Below, piece after piece: positions 32,365 through 43,384 of a stretch of DNA of 64,000 nucleotides. Source of the DNA: Megaustenia siamemsis (Eukaryota > Mollusca > Gastropoda > Stylommatophora > Ariophantidae); assembly GCA_032433765.1 (NCBI GenBank), contig JAVIAB010000102.1:7441507-7505506 (forward strand), in the 5' to 3' direction. The first letter of the stretch is position 1. The number at the start of each line of letters is the position of its first letter. The notes below the pieces were generated by a model. It worked only from the letters and a program-made list of their open reading frames with translations, ran no database searches and was not told the DNA's origin. The position numbers were made by a program, and so were the translations under genes.

Positions 32365-34988
32365 GAAAGAAGAAGACGCAGAAGAAGAAGACGCAGAAAA
32401 AAAGAAGAAGAAGACGCAGAAGAAGAAGAAGACGCAGAAAAAAGAAGAAGACGCAGAAGAAGAAGAAGAAGACGCAGAAAAAAGAAGAAGACGCAGAAGA
32501 AGAAGAAGAAGAAGACGCAGAAAAAAGAAGAAGGCGCAGAAGAAGAAGAAGAAGACGCAGAAGAAGAAAAAGAAGACGCAGAAGAAGAAAAAGAAGACGC
32601 AGAAGAAGAAAAAGAAGACGCAGAAGAAGAAGAAGAAGACGCAGAAAAAAGAAGAAGACGCAGAAGAAGAAGAAGAAGAAGACGCAGAAAAAAGAAGAAG
32701 GCGCAGAAGAAGAAGAAGAAGACGCAGAAAAAAGAAGAAGACGCAGAAGAAGAAGAAGAAGACGCAGAAGAAGAAAAAGAAGACGCAGAAGAAGAAAAAG
32801 AAGACGCAGAAGAAGAAAAAGAAGACGCAGAAGAAGAAAAAGAAGACGCAGAAGAAGAAGAAGAAGACGCAGAAAAAAGAAGACGCAGAAAAAAGAAGAC
32901 GCAGAAAAAAGAAGACGCAGAAGAAGAAGAAGAAGACGCAGAAAAAAGAAGACGCAGAAAAAAGAAGACGCAGAAAAAAGAAGACGCAGAAGAAGAAGAA
33001 GAAGAAGACGCAGAAGAAGAAGACGCAGAAGAAGAAGAAGAAGAAGACGCAGAAAAAAGAAGACGCAGAAAAAAGAAGACGCAGAAAAAAGAAGACGCAG
33101 AAGAAGAAGAAGAAGAAGACGCAGAAGAAGAAGACGCAGAAGAAGAAGAAGAAGAAGACGCAGAAGAAGAAGACGCAGAAGAAGAAGAAGAAGAAGACGC
33201 AGAAGAAGAAGAAGAAGAAGAAGACGCAGAAGAAGAAGAAGAAGACGCAGAAGAAGAAGAAGAAGAAGACGCAGAAGAAGAAGAAGAAGACGCAGAAGAA
33301 GAAGAAGAAGAAGACGCAGAAGAAGAAGAAGAAGACGCAGAAGAAGAAGAAGAAGACGCAGAAGAAGAAGAAGAAGAAGACGCAGAAGAAGAAGAAGAAG
33401 ACGCAGAAGAAGAAGAAGAAGAAGACGCAGAAGAAGAAGAAGAAGACGCAGAAGAAGAAGAAGAAGAAGACGCAGAAGAAGAAGAAGAAGACGCAGAAGA
33501 AGAAGAAGAAGACGCAGAAGAAGAAGAAGAAGACGCAGAAGAAGAAGAAGAAGACGCAGAAGAAGAAGAAGAAGACGCAGAAGAAGAAGAAGAAGACGCA
33601 GAAGAAGAAGAAGAAGACGCAGAAGAAGAAGAAGAAGACGCAGAAGAAGAAGAAGAAGAAGACGCAGAAGAAGAAGAAGAAGACGCAGAAGAAGAAGAAG
33701 AAGAAGACGCAGAAGAAGAAGAAGAAGACGCAGCAGAAGAAGAAGAAGACGCAGAAGAAGAAGAAGAAGACGCAGAAGAAGAAGAAGAAGACGCAGAAGA
33801 AGAAGAAGAAGACGCAGAAGAAGAAGAAGAAGAAGACGCAGAAGAAAAAGAAGAAGACGCAGAAGAAGAAAAAGAAGACGCAGAAGAAGAAGAAGAAGAC
33901 GCAGAAGAAGAAGAAGACGCAGAAGAAGAAGAAGAAGAAGACGCAGAAGAAGAAGAAGACGCAGAAGAAGAAGAAGAAGACGCAGAAGAAGAAGAAGAAG
34001 ACGCAGAAGAAGAAGAAGAAGACGCAGAAGAAGAAGAAGAAGACGCAGAAGAAGAAGAAGAAGACGCAGAAGAAGAAGAAGAAGACGCAGAAGAAGAAGA
34101 AGAAGACGCAGAAGAAGAAGAAGAAGACGCAGAAGAAGAAGAAGACGCAGAAGAAAAAGAAGAAGACGCAGAAGAAGAAGAAGAAGACGCAGAAGAAGAA
34201 GAAGAAGAAGACGCAGAAGAAGAAGAAGAAGACGCAGAAGAAGAAGAAGAAGAAGACGCAGAAGAAGAAGAAGAAGACGCAGAAGAAGAAGAAGAAGAAG
34301 ACGCAGAAGAAGAAGAAGAAGACGCAGAAGAAGAAGAAGAAGACGCAGAAGAAGAAGAAGAAGACGCAGAAGAAAAAGAAGAAGACGCAGAAGAAGAAAA
34401 AGAAGACGCAGAAGAAGAAGAAGAAGACGCAGAAGAAGAAGAAGAAGACGCAGAAGAAGAAGAAGAAGACGCAGAAGAAGAAGAAGAAGAAGACGCAGAA
34501 GAAGAAGAAGAAGAAGACGCAGAAGAAGAAGAAGAAGACGCAGAAGAATAAGAAGAAGACGCAGAAGAAGAAGAAGAAGAAGAAGACGCAGAAGAAGAAG
34601 AAGAAGACGCAGAAGAAGAAGAAGAAGACGCAGAAGAAGAAAAAGAAGAAGCAGAAGAAGAAAAAGAAGCAGAAGAAGAAAAAGAAGACGCAGCAGAAGA
34701 AGAAGAAGAAGACGCAGAAGAAGAAAAAGAAGAAGCAGAAGAAGAAAAAGAAGCAGAAGAAGAAAAAGAAGACGCAGCAGAAGAAGAAGAAGAAGACGCA
34801 GAAGAAGAAGAAGAAGACGCAGAAGAAGAAGAAGAAGACGCAGAAGAAGAAGAAGAAGACGCAGAAGAAGAAGAAGAAGACGCAGAAGAAGAAAAGAAGA
34901 CGCAGAAGAAGAAGAAGAAGAAGAAGAAGAAGACGCAGAAGAAGAAGAAGAAGACGCAGAAAAAGAAGAAGAAGAAGACGCAGAAGAT
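32365..34988. repeat. 2.6-kb GAA/GACGCA minisatellite
   Basis: Units of mostly 18 and 21 bp: GACGCA followed by GAAGAAGAAGAA or GAAGAAGAAGAAGAA, with AAAAAAG and GAAAAAG variants clustering at both ends. All units are multiples of three, so three + frames (poly-Arg/Lys, Glu-rich with DAEEEEE, and a third) and a minus Ser/Ala frame stay open up to 900 codons. None has non-periodic coding sequence. It starts exactly at the family E 3' terminus. Confidence 0.95.
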
Positions 34989-35044
34989 TGACTGGAGATG
35001 ACTACGCCTGAACTGCCTCATAATTCTTCAAAAGTAACTCGTGA

Positions 35045-35905
35045 ATCATCATCATCACGTGCCATACAGGCTGGCGTAGGCGATCATGTCCTTCTACAAT
35101 TCTCTATCCACAGCACATCTTACCAAATCTGTTGTTGACTGTTTTCCATGCCATGACATCAAGCTATCCAGTATCTTCTTTCTTTGGAGAAGAAATGAAA
35201 AAAAAAAAAAAAAAAACTAGACATATAAGAGAAAGAAAAAAAAAACCATATGGTTAAAGCTTCACGTCACAAGTGGACAACACAAACCAGAACGACGCTT
35301 CGGCTCAATAGGTCTTCAGCAGGAACAAACATACAACACACATACAAATATGTATTTAACATTTTAAAAGAATAATAACAAATATTATAATTTTGAACTA
35401 GAAGAAGAAATAAAAGTAAAATCAAAGATAAAAATCTTTTCTGTATAGTCTAATGTGTCAAAAAGGAAAAAAGAATGTTAGTGCGCACGGGATACGTGTG
35501 CGTACATAAAAGTGAAAATGTGCACACACAACACGCAGTAACATAAGTTTCAGAAAACAGGTCAGTGTGGATACACAAAGTGCAAAGAGCTGACTATATA
35601 TTATAGAAGAATAATAGGATCGGAGATGAAGAAAGATAGAGGTTTTCGTAGCGTGGGGTAAAAGATATCGGGGACTATCTTCTTTCTTTATCATCCGTGA
35701 TCTCTCTTTCCCTGTATTTTGCCAGTTGTAACCAAGGATTCCAATTTTTCTCTTCTCATGATGTGCTCGAAAAAAATTGATATTTTCTTTCTGATGTTTC
35801 TAATGAGCTCTGTTTTTTTCTGTTGGCCACTTTGAGAATTTCCTCGTCGGTTCTTTTAGCTGTCTAGGAAGCTCTCAACATAACGAGAAATGTAATCAGA
35901 CCATA
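35045..35905 (-). mobile_element. LINE family C, interrupted copy
   Basis: 35045-35185 is the reversed C terminus (TCATCATCACGTGCCATACA, GGCGATCATGTCC..., CATGACATCAAGCTATCCAG). 35676-35905 continues with ATCATCCGTGATCTCTCTTT and onward to AGGAAGCTCTCAACATAACG. The two halves are separated by the 490-bp insertion. Confidence 0.8.
35186..35675 (-). mobile_element. 490-bp insertion with 14-bp target duplication and hammerhead-like core
   Basis: Flanked by a perfect direct repeat TATCTTCTTTCTTT at 35172-35185 and 35676-35689, at the point where LINE C is split. On the minus strand it contains CTGAAGACCTATTGAGCCGA followed by AGCGTC (hammerhead-like: intact CTGAAGA, GAAG for GAAA, GTC) and ends in T runs (A runs on the + strand near 35195-35245). 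No ORF above noise. Probably a Penelope-related non-autonomous element. Confidence 0.6.
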
Positions 35906-35984
35906 TGAATTGTGTTATTCGTCAATCGGGACTTATGAAGACCACACATTTTATAGAGTTCTTAGATTCAAGGCTCAAAACGAT
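35906..35984. other. Junction sequence between LINE C and LINE H
   Basis: No separate feature recognised. Confidence 0.3.
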
Positions 35985-36955
35985 AACTCGTCGGGCTCCA
36001 AACTATGAGAACGCTTCTTTCACATTCTCATTGTTTATTACATGGCTCCTACTTTTTGTTTTAGGGGAGAGAGTGAAAAGTGTTGAACTGCATTTATTTG
36101 TATTGATGCTGATACACCATCTATTTGTCCATGTGTTCAGTGCATTCATAGTTCTTTGCAACAATTTGGAGGCCACTGTTGCATACTCCTCTGTGCACCA
36201 CATTACCAAGTCATCTGCATACATTGCCACTTTGATACCATATGGTAGTTCAGTAACTAGGTCATTGATGTAGATCAGAAAAAGTGTTAGAGATAGTATC
36301 CCTCCCAGTGGAACTCCCTGGCGCAGTAAGACCTTCTTACTTTTAAGACCATCCAGCTGCACTCTGGCTCTCCTGTTATGCAGGTATGCTTTGACCCATT
36401 TGTACATCCTGCCATTTACTCCAGAATTTCTCAGTTTCTTCAAAAGTCCTTCCTTCCTTACCTTATCAAATACGCATCTCTACGCATCTTGGTGCATCTT
36501 GATGCCTTTACCTTTACCTTATCAAATGCTTTCGTTAGGTCTATCCATGCTGCTAGTACCAGTTTCTTTTCTTGAAACGCATCCTCAATTTCCTGGGAAA
36601 GATAGGTTGCCTGATCTTCGGTAGAGTAACACTGTCTAAATCCTGCTTGTTGTGGGACAAGGAGATTTTCACTTTCCATGTACCACTGCAGTCTGAGATT
36701 GATTATACGTTCCATTGTTTTGCACAAACAGCTTGTAAGGCTGATTGGTCTATAGCTGGATGTCATTGAACCATCTTTTCCTGGCTTTAGTAATGGTATC
36801 ATAATTGCTTCTCTCCATGCCTGTGGCACTCTACCTTCGAATCTCCTCTTCGGATGTTTCCATCCTTCTTCAGTGTAATTTTCATTAAGCTGTTTTACAA
36901 GAGTCAAATCTTTTCTTATGTCTTGTTCGAGATCTGTCTGTGTTACTGACCCATC
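35985..36955 (-). mobile_element. LINE family H, reverse transcriptase domain relic
   Basis: Minus strand: ..PQAWREAIMIPLLKPGKDGS, MTSSYRPISLTSCLCKTMER, ..PQQAGFRQCYSTEDQATYLS, ..AAWIDLTKAFDKV (motif A with the catalytic Asp), break, then ..LRQGVPLGGILSLTLFLIYI, NDLVTELPYGIKVAMYADDL (YADD box), ..NRWCISINTNKCSSTLFTLS. The motif order is that of Jockey/I-group reverse transcriptases and differs from families A-E. The frame is broken at motif A by a 56-bp insertion. The copy lacks endonuclease and tail and abuts the 37-bp array. Confidence 0.88.
36472..36527. other. 56-bp insertion inside LINE H with 14-bp duplication
   Basis: The 14-mer TTACCTTATCAAAT occurs at 36458-36471 and again at 36514-36527, so 36472-36513 plus one repeat copy is inserted. 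The insert contains CGCATCTCTACGCATCTTG, also present at 6239-6257 at the end of the hammerhead-bearing repeat. Confidence 0.7.
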
Positions 36956-38510
36956 CAAAACAGCACTGACCCGTCCGTTTAACTGACCCATCCAAAATAG
37001 CACTGACCCGTCCGTTTAACTGGCCCATCCAAAACAGTACTGACCGGTCCGTTTAACTGGCCCATCCAAAACAGCACTGATCCGTCCGTTTAACTGGCCC
37101 ATCCAAAACAGCACTGACCCGTCCGTTTAACTGACCCATCCAAAACAGCACTGACCCGTCCGTTTAACTGGCCCATCCAAAACAGCACTGACCCGTCCGT
37201 TTAACTGACCCATCCAAAACAGCACTGACCCGTCCGTTTAACTGATCCATCCAAAACAGTACTGACCAGTCCGTTTAAGTGACCCATCCAAAACAGCGCT
37301 GACCCGTCCGTTTAACTGGCCCATCCAAAACAGCGCTGACCCGTCCGTTTAACTGGCCCATCCAAAACAGCGCTGACCCGTCCGTTTAACTGGCCCATCC
37401 AAAACAGCACTGACCCGTCCGTTTAACTGACCCATCCAAAACAGCACTGACCCGTCCGTTTAACTGGCCCATCCAAAACAGCACTGACCCGTCCGTTTAA
37501 CTGGCCCATCCAAAACAGTACTGACCCGTCCGTTTAACTGGCCCATCCAAAACAGCACTGACCCGTCCGTTTAACTGACCCATCCAAAACAGCACTGACC
37601 CGTCCGTTTAACTGGCCCATCCAAAACAGCACTGACCCGTCCGTTTAACTGGCCCATCCAAAACAGCACTGACCCGTCCGTTTAACTGGCCCATCCAAAA
37701 CAGCACTGACCCGTCCGTTTAACTGGCCCATCCAAAACAGCACTGACCCGTCCGTTTAACTGACCCATCCAAAACAGCACTGACCCGTCCGTTTAACTAG
37801 CCCATCCAAAACAGCACTGACCCGTCCGTTTAACTGGCCCATCCAAAACAGCACTGACCCGTCCGTTTAACTGGCCCATCCAAAACAGCACTGACCCGTC
37901 CGTTTAACTGACCCATCCAAAACAGCACTGACCCGTCCGTTTAACTGGCCCATCCAAAACAGCACTGACCCGTCCGTTTAACTGACCCATCCAAAACAGT
38001 ACTGACCCGTCCGTTTAACTGACCCATCCAAAACAGCACTGACCCGTCCGTTTAACTGACCCATCCAAAACAGCACTGACCGTCCGTTTAACTGGCCCAT
38101 TCAAAACAGTACTGACCCGTCCGTCTAACTGGCCCATTCAAAACAGCACTGACCCGTCCGTTTAACTGACCCATCCAAAACAGTACTGACCCGTCCGTTT
38201 AACTGACCCATCCAAAACAGCACTGACCCGTCCGTTTAACTGGCCCATCCAAAACAGCACTGACCCGTCCGTTTAACTGACCCATCCAAAACAGCACTGA
38301 CCCGTCCGTTTAACTGGCCCATTCAAAACAGTACTGACCCGTCCGTCTAACTGGCCCATTCAAAACAGCACTGACCCGTCCGTTTAACTGGCCCATTCAA
38401 AACAGCACTGACCCGTCCGTTTAACTGGCCCATTAAAAACAGTACTGACCCGTCCGTTTAACTGACCCATCCAAAACAGTACTGACCCGTCCGTTTAACT
38501 GACCTATCCA
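36955..38510. repeat. 37-bp minisatellite, about 42 copies
   Basis: Unit CTGACCCGTCCGTTTAACTG plus GCCCATCCAAAACAGCA. GG/GA before CCCATCC and GCACT/GTACT/GCGCT alternate. Homogeneous in the middle, more variable (CATTCAAAAC, GTCTAACTGG) to the right. It starts where LINE H ends. Confidence 0.95.
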
Positions 38511-39030
38511 ATATGGTACTTAACCATCCAAAGTGGTACTGGCCCGTTCAAAACTGTATTGATCCATCCAAAATGGTACTGACTCCTCCAAAATGGTACT
38601 GACTCATCCAAAATGGTACTGACTCCTCCAAAATGGTACTGACTCCTCCAAAATGGTACTGGCTCATCCAAAATGGTATTGACCCTTCCATAATGGTACT
38701 GACTCATTCAAAATGGTACTGACTCTTCCAAAATGGTATCGAACCATCCAAAATGGTACTTACTCTTCCAAAAATGGTATTGACTCCTCCAAAATGGTAC
38801 TGACTCATCCAAAATTGTATTGACTCATCCAAAATGGTATTGACCCATCCATAATGGTACTGACTCATTCAAAATAGTACTGACTCATCCAAAATGGTAT
38901 TGACCCATCCAAAATGGTTCTGACTCCTCCAAAATGGTGCTGACTCCTCCAAAATGGTACTGACTCATCCAAAATGGTATTGACCCATCCAAAATGGTAC
39001 TGACTGACCCAAAATTATATTGACTCAATG
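38510..39030. repeat. 20-bp degenerate array
   Basis: About 25 copies of CCAAAATGGTACTGACTCAT with many substitutions. It resembles half of the 37-bp unit (CATCCAAAACAGTACTGACC), so the two arrays are probably related. Confidence 0.9.
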
Positions 39031-39084
39031 AATGAGATGGGTTGTGGTTTGTGTGTGATCCCTTCTTCTTATTCTTCTTCTACC

Positions 39085-39395
39085 TTTCAGCTCCCTGTGG
39101 AGTATAGGTTTTCAACTAACACTTTCAGCTCCTTGTTGAGCATAGGCCTTCAACAAACACTTCCCACTCCCTGTGGAGCATAGGTCTTCAACAAACACTT
39201 TCAGATCACTGTGGAGCATAGGTCTTCAACAAACACTCCCAGCTCCCTGTGGAGCATAGGTCTTCAACAAACACTTTCAGATCACTGTGGAGCATAGGTC
39301 TTCAACAAACACTTTCAGCTCCCTGTGGAGCATAGGTCTTCAACAAACACTTTCAGATCCCTGTGGAGCATAGGTCTTCAACAAACACTTTCCAA
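39085..39395. repeat. 38-bp array made of a LINE L C-terminus
   Basis: About eight copies of CTTCAACAAACACTTTCAGC plus TCCCTGTGGAGCATAGGT. On the minus strand the unit reads KVFVEDLCSTGS and stop, the exact C-terminus of the adjacent LINE L frame (39353-39637). Confidence 0.92.
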
Positions 39396-39800
39396 GTCGT
39401 TCTGTTTCGTGACATTCTTTTAAAATCATTCCATGTCTTCCCCATCATCTTCATCTCTTCTTCTATCTGTCTTCTCCAAGAATTATTTGGTCTTCCTCTT
39501 TGTCTTTTCCCGTGGGGATTCCAAAAAAGGGCCTGTTGTGTAATAGCCTCACTTGGCTTCCGCAGTGTGTGTCCTATCCTGCGCCGTCGTCTTCGTTGTA
39601 TCTCTTTATTTACTGGCATTTGACTGTAAGCATCCATTAATGAAAGTCTGTATCTTCATGACTGTCAATTTTGTTGCTCTCCATGTTTCACAGCCATATA
39701 TTAGGACTAACTTAATATTGGAGTTGAACATTTTTTTTTATGTTTGTATTTAACCTAATTTCTTTGGACTTCCATATGTTTCCTCTTGCTTTTGATATCC
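39353..39800 (-). mobile_element. LINE family L, C-terminal fragment
   Basis: Minus frame: ..NKEIQRRRRRRIGHTLRKPS, EAITQQALFWNPHGKRQRGR, PNNSWRRQIEEEMKMMGKTW, ..NRTTWKVFVEDLCSTGI. Upstream, 39640-39735 gives ..FNSNIKLVLIYGCETWRA.. in another frame, matched by 46860-46977. Typical post-RT region of a non-LTR element. Confidence 0.85.
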
Positions 39801-40019
39801 TTATTTTGATATCATTTTCTGTTCCTCCCTCGTTATTTATATTACTACCCAGATATATGTCAAATTGTACGTGAAGTAGAGATTATGATCCCTTCCCCCC
39901 TTTTATTTAAGTGATCGTGGATGTCGTTTAGTCATTTCATGTCTTGCCTCACTGCCAACTAACCCTTGACCTGCCTGTCCTTATCAGCTTAGATGTAGCA
40001 GTATTTATCTGTGTCACAT
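39801..40019. other. Spacer
   Basis: Probably further decayed LINE L sequence to about 39865, then unassigned. Confidence 0.3.
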
Positions 40020-40200
40020 CGTTTGCTGTTGTTGTTCTAGTTTTCTGAAGAAAATGCCGCATGTGAGCCGAAACGTCAGTTTTTTATTGTGTTCCTATTA
40101 TGTAAAACTGTCAACATACCTTGTAGGAGTGTACGATACATCCCACTACTGGCTCCCTACAACCAGCTTTACAGCAGCTATGAACTCAATTTCCCCATTT
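40020..40200 (+). mobile_element. Penelope-like/hammerhead-bearing repeat, copy 3
   Basis: 40045-40077 has an intact 5' core CTGAAGA and intact 3' core CCGAAACGTC, but stem II (ATGCCGCATGTGAGC) pairs poorly. Then GTAAAACTGTCAACATACC and the inverted CAGCTTTACAGCAGC, as in the other copies. Confidence 0.45.
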
Positions 40201-40740
40201 CCCGCCTCTCCCAAGTCAGGACATGTTACTATAAAAATACATTACAAGCCCTTGTTACTAATTTTACAAAACAACCCACTAATTGCTCATATTTTAATTT
40301 ATCAATATTTTTTAAAAAAAAAGTAAACTTCTCAATACTACCTTCGTTTAATTTCCATTATTGTTGTTGACGGATTGCCACGAGTTGATGCGGGCAGGTT
40401 GTCCTTTGACTCATAAGATGTGGCGAGTCGTAATGGCTTTCTTGACATTCCCGGTTCTTACGGGAGAGGTTGGAGTTCGTCTATCCCAGGCTATGCTGGG
40501 AAATTACTAGTCCAGCCCAGAGGTACTGCAATACTGGGTCCTCTATATCAGTAACAGGCACCACAACAGGGAACACGTCGATCCTAGCTTCTGTTAGCCA
40601 GTCTGTTTTGACGCAGACTGTTACCAGGGGAGACCACGAGGATGTAGAACTGCTAGGTCTTGGTGAGCTGATGGTGCGCTGACCCTGCTATTGCGACCGC
40701 AGGTCGCAGGCGCTTCTGCTCCTCTAATTTCCAATTATAA
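40201..40740. other. Unassigned spacer
   Basis: No array, no splice-bounded exon and no recognised element, although short + frames exist at 40054-40682. Confidence 0.3.
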
Positions 40741-40744
40741 ATCA

Positions 40745-41420
<676 letters not shown>

Positions 41421-41424
41421 CCAT

Positions 41425-41905
41425 TATCATCATCATCAAGTACCGGGCCTAGTGGCGTAGGTGATCATGTCTCTCCACAACTTTCGATCTCGGCAGCTAT
41501 TTATCATTTCTGTTGTTGACCTTCTGCCAAGCCATTCTCTTAAGCTGGTATTTTTTCTCTTTGGTTCCCTCTATCTCTTCATCCCTCAATTTTTCCAGTT
41601 GTTACAATATATTCCAGTTGTTCTCTTCTCATTACATGGCCAAAAAATGATGATTGTCGCTGCCTAACATTGGAAATTAGCTCTCTTTTTGCTTTGACCT
41701 CTCTCAGAACCTCTTCATTACTCTTCTTATCTGTCCATTGTATTCTCAACATTCTTCACATTTCTACAGACTCCAGTGATTTTCTTGTCTGTTGTCCTAT
41801 TGTCCATGACTCGCATCCATATGTTAAGACTGGCTCTACGTAACATTTAAGAACTCTTTTTCTTGTTTCTATTGTCCAAAATGGATTGCATAGTAATTTC
41901 CATGC
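41425..41905 (-). mobile_element. LINE family B copy
   Basis: Reversed B: TCATCATCATCAAGTACCGG, GATCATGTCTCTCCACAACT, the LREWLGRRSTTEM..., FFGHVMRREQ..., and CYVEPVLTYGCESW-coding segments, ending around 41905. Frames broken. Confidence 0.8.
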
Positions 41906-41949
41906 CCATTATAAATATAGAAAGAAATATACTCATTGTTTAGCTAAAC

Positions 41950-42358
41950 TATTGAAGATGCGTCAACGCTGACAAGTTAAACTTTGAAACGGAAACGGAA
42001 GTGACCCAACAGGGAAACAAACAGGAGTTTTGGTCAACTTTGAACGTTATTCGTTTTATCTTCTTATTTCTAGAAATATTTCGCGGTTTACTTCAAGATA
42101 TTATTCTGATATTGCGTTTTAATTTAGTAATAACGTTGTGTAGCAATGTTTTATTTCAATATCGGTGAATTTAAACGCACCACACCACAGCAATGAGAGG
42201 AGACAGCAGCGAGAATGTGGCAAGTGGTTGTTGTTTTGTTGCAGACGAGGAGACACAACCGTTGTCTCTGATAGGAGCTGAAACCGAATGACTAACACTT
42301 AACTAGTAACTCTACCCAAATATACGGAAGTGTATATATTATATATGAATCACACTCG
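41950..42358 (+). promoter_or_regulatory. Candidate promoter/5' non-coding exon of the downstream gene
   Basis: The only long stretch between 10 and 50 kb without recognised repeat. It ends in a strong donor CACTCG|GTAAGT (42358/42359). A 33-codon upstream ORF starts at the ATG near 42193 (MRGDSSENVASGCC...) and stops at TGA. No TATA box can be defended. The link to the exon at 50739 is inference from strand, order and lack of alternatives. Confidence 0.3.
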
Positions 42359-42865
42359 GTAAGTTTGCCGTTTAAGTTTCGATGCACTCAACCATTATTT
42401 ATTCAAATTGACATTTTAAACAAATTTGGTTTTAATTCAGAGGTACGTCTATTTCTATGGACGGTTTCTTAATATTTCTTTTAACGCAAATTTATTTTTT
42501 ATCTTCAAAATCTTGTACTCTTTTAATTTATTTGCGCCTCTACTTTAGGACGTCTAGTCTCATTGCAAATCTTATAACGTATACTTATTGTTGTTATAAA
42601 GTTGTTTGTTAATTTTTTCCCTATTTTTCTGCTGTCTTATTAAATTAAATTGCAATTTAAATTATTAAATGTGTTTGAAATCAATGCAATGAAAATCATA
42701 AATGAATGTAATTTTATTTTAATATTAAATATTATTGAATTTATTCCTTTTTAGTTTATTTAGTAGTTGAGTATTTTCAGGTATTATTTTTTTTTATTAT
42801 GTGTAATAATTATTGTGATGTATTGTTTAATTAATTGTATCATGTCATATCATCAAACACTGACT
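42359..42865. other. AT-rich non-repetitive sequence
   Basis: Probably intronic if the preceding exon is real. No gene or repeat recognised. Confidence 0.35.
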
Positions 42866-43384
42866 CTCAACTGCCCCTTCTGGTGCAGGTAATCATGTCT
42901 CTCCATAACTGCCTTTACTCAACAGCTGTTTATCATTTCTGTTAACTGCCTACCAAACCATTGTGTTCTTTTAAATTGTTTTGTTTCGTTTTTCTCCATT
43001 TTGCTCTATACTCTATCCCTTCCCTCCAAACTATTTTTTTCATTTGACACAATCTATTTCATCATTTGTCACAGTCTATTTCATTTGTCACAATTGATTC
43101 TATTTGTCACAGTCTATTTCATTTGTCACAATTGATTCTATTTGTCACAGTCTATTTTATTTGTCTCAATTGATTCTATTTGTCACAGTCTATTTCATTT
43201 GTCACAGTCTATTCCATTTGTCACAGTCTATTCCATTTGTCACAGTCTATTTTTTTACCATATAACATTCTCTAAAGATGTTATTGTTTCTGCTTCTTGA
43301 CATTGCTAATAAGCTTTCTTTTTGTTTTGGCCTCATTTAGAAAGTCATCATCAATCTGTTTAGTTTTCCTTACTTATTCTCATC
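42866..43384 (-). mobile_element. Diverged B/C-type LINE relic split by a 19-bp array
   Basis: 42885-42965 resembles the reversed B/C terminus (GGTGCAGGTAATCATGTCTC) and 43260-43380 the KRKLISNVKKQ..-coding part. Between them 43040-43255 holds about 10 copies of TTTGTCACAGTCTATTTCA-type units (19 bp and about 33 bp higher-order). Confidence 0.6.

Noticed and set aside
32175..35021. 900+ codon open frames (Arg/Lys-, Glu- and Ser/Ala-rich) on both strands
   Set aside because: Purely periodic reading of GAA/GACGCA units whose length is a multiple of three. Several frames are open at once and no non-repetitive coding sequence flanks them.
36003..37003. Retrovirus or other viral polymerase
   Set aside because: The motif order and context (YADD with PQQAGFR.. 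and KAFDKV, no protease, integrase or LTR) are those of a non-LTR retrotransposon.
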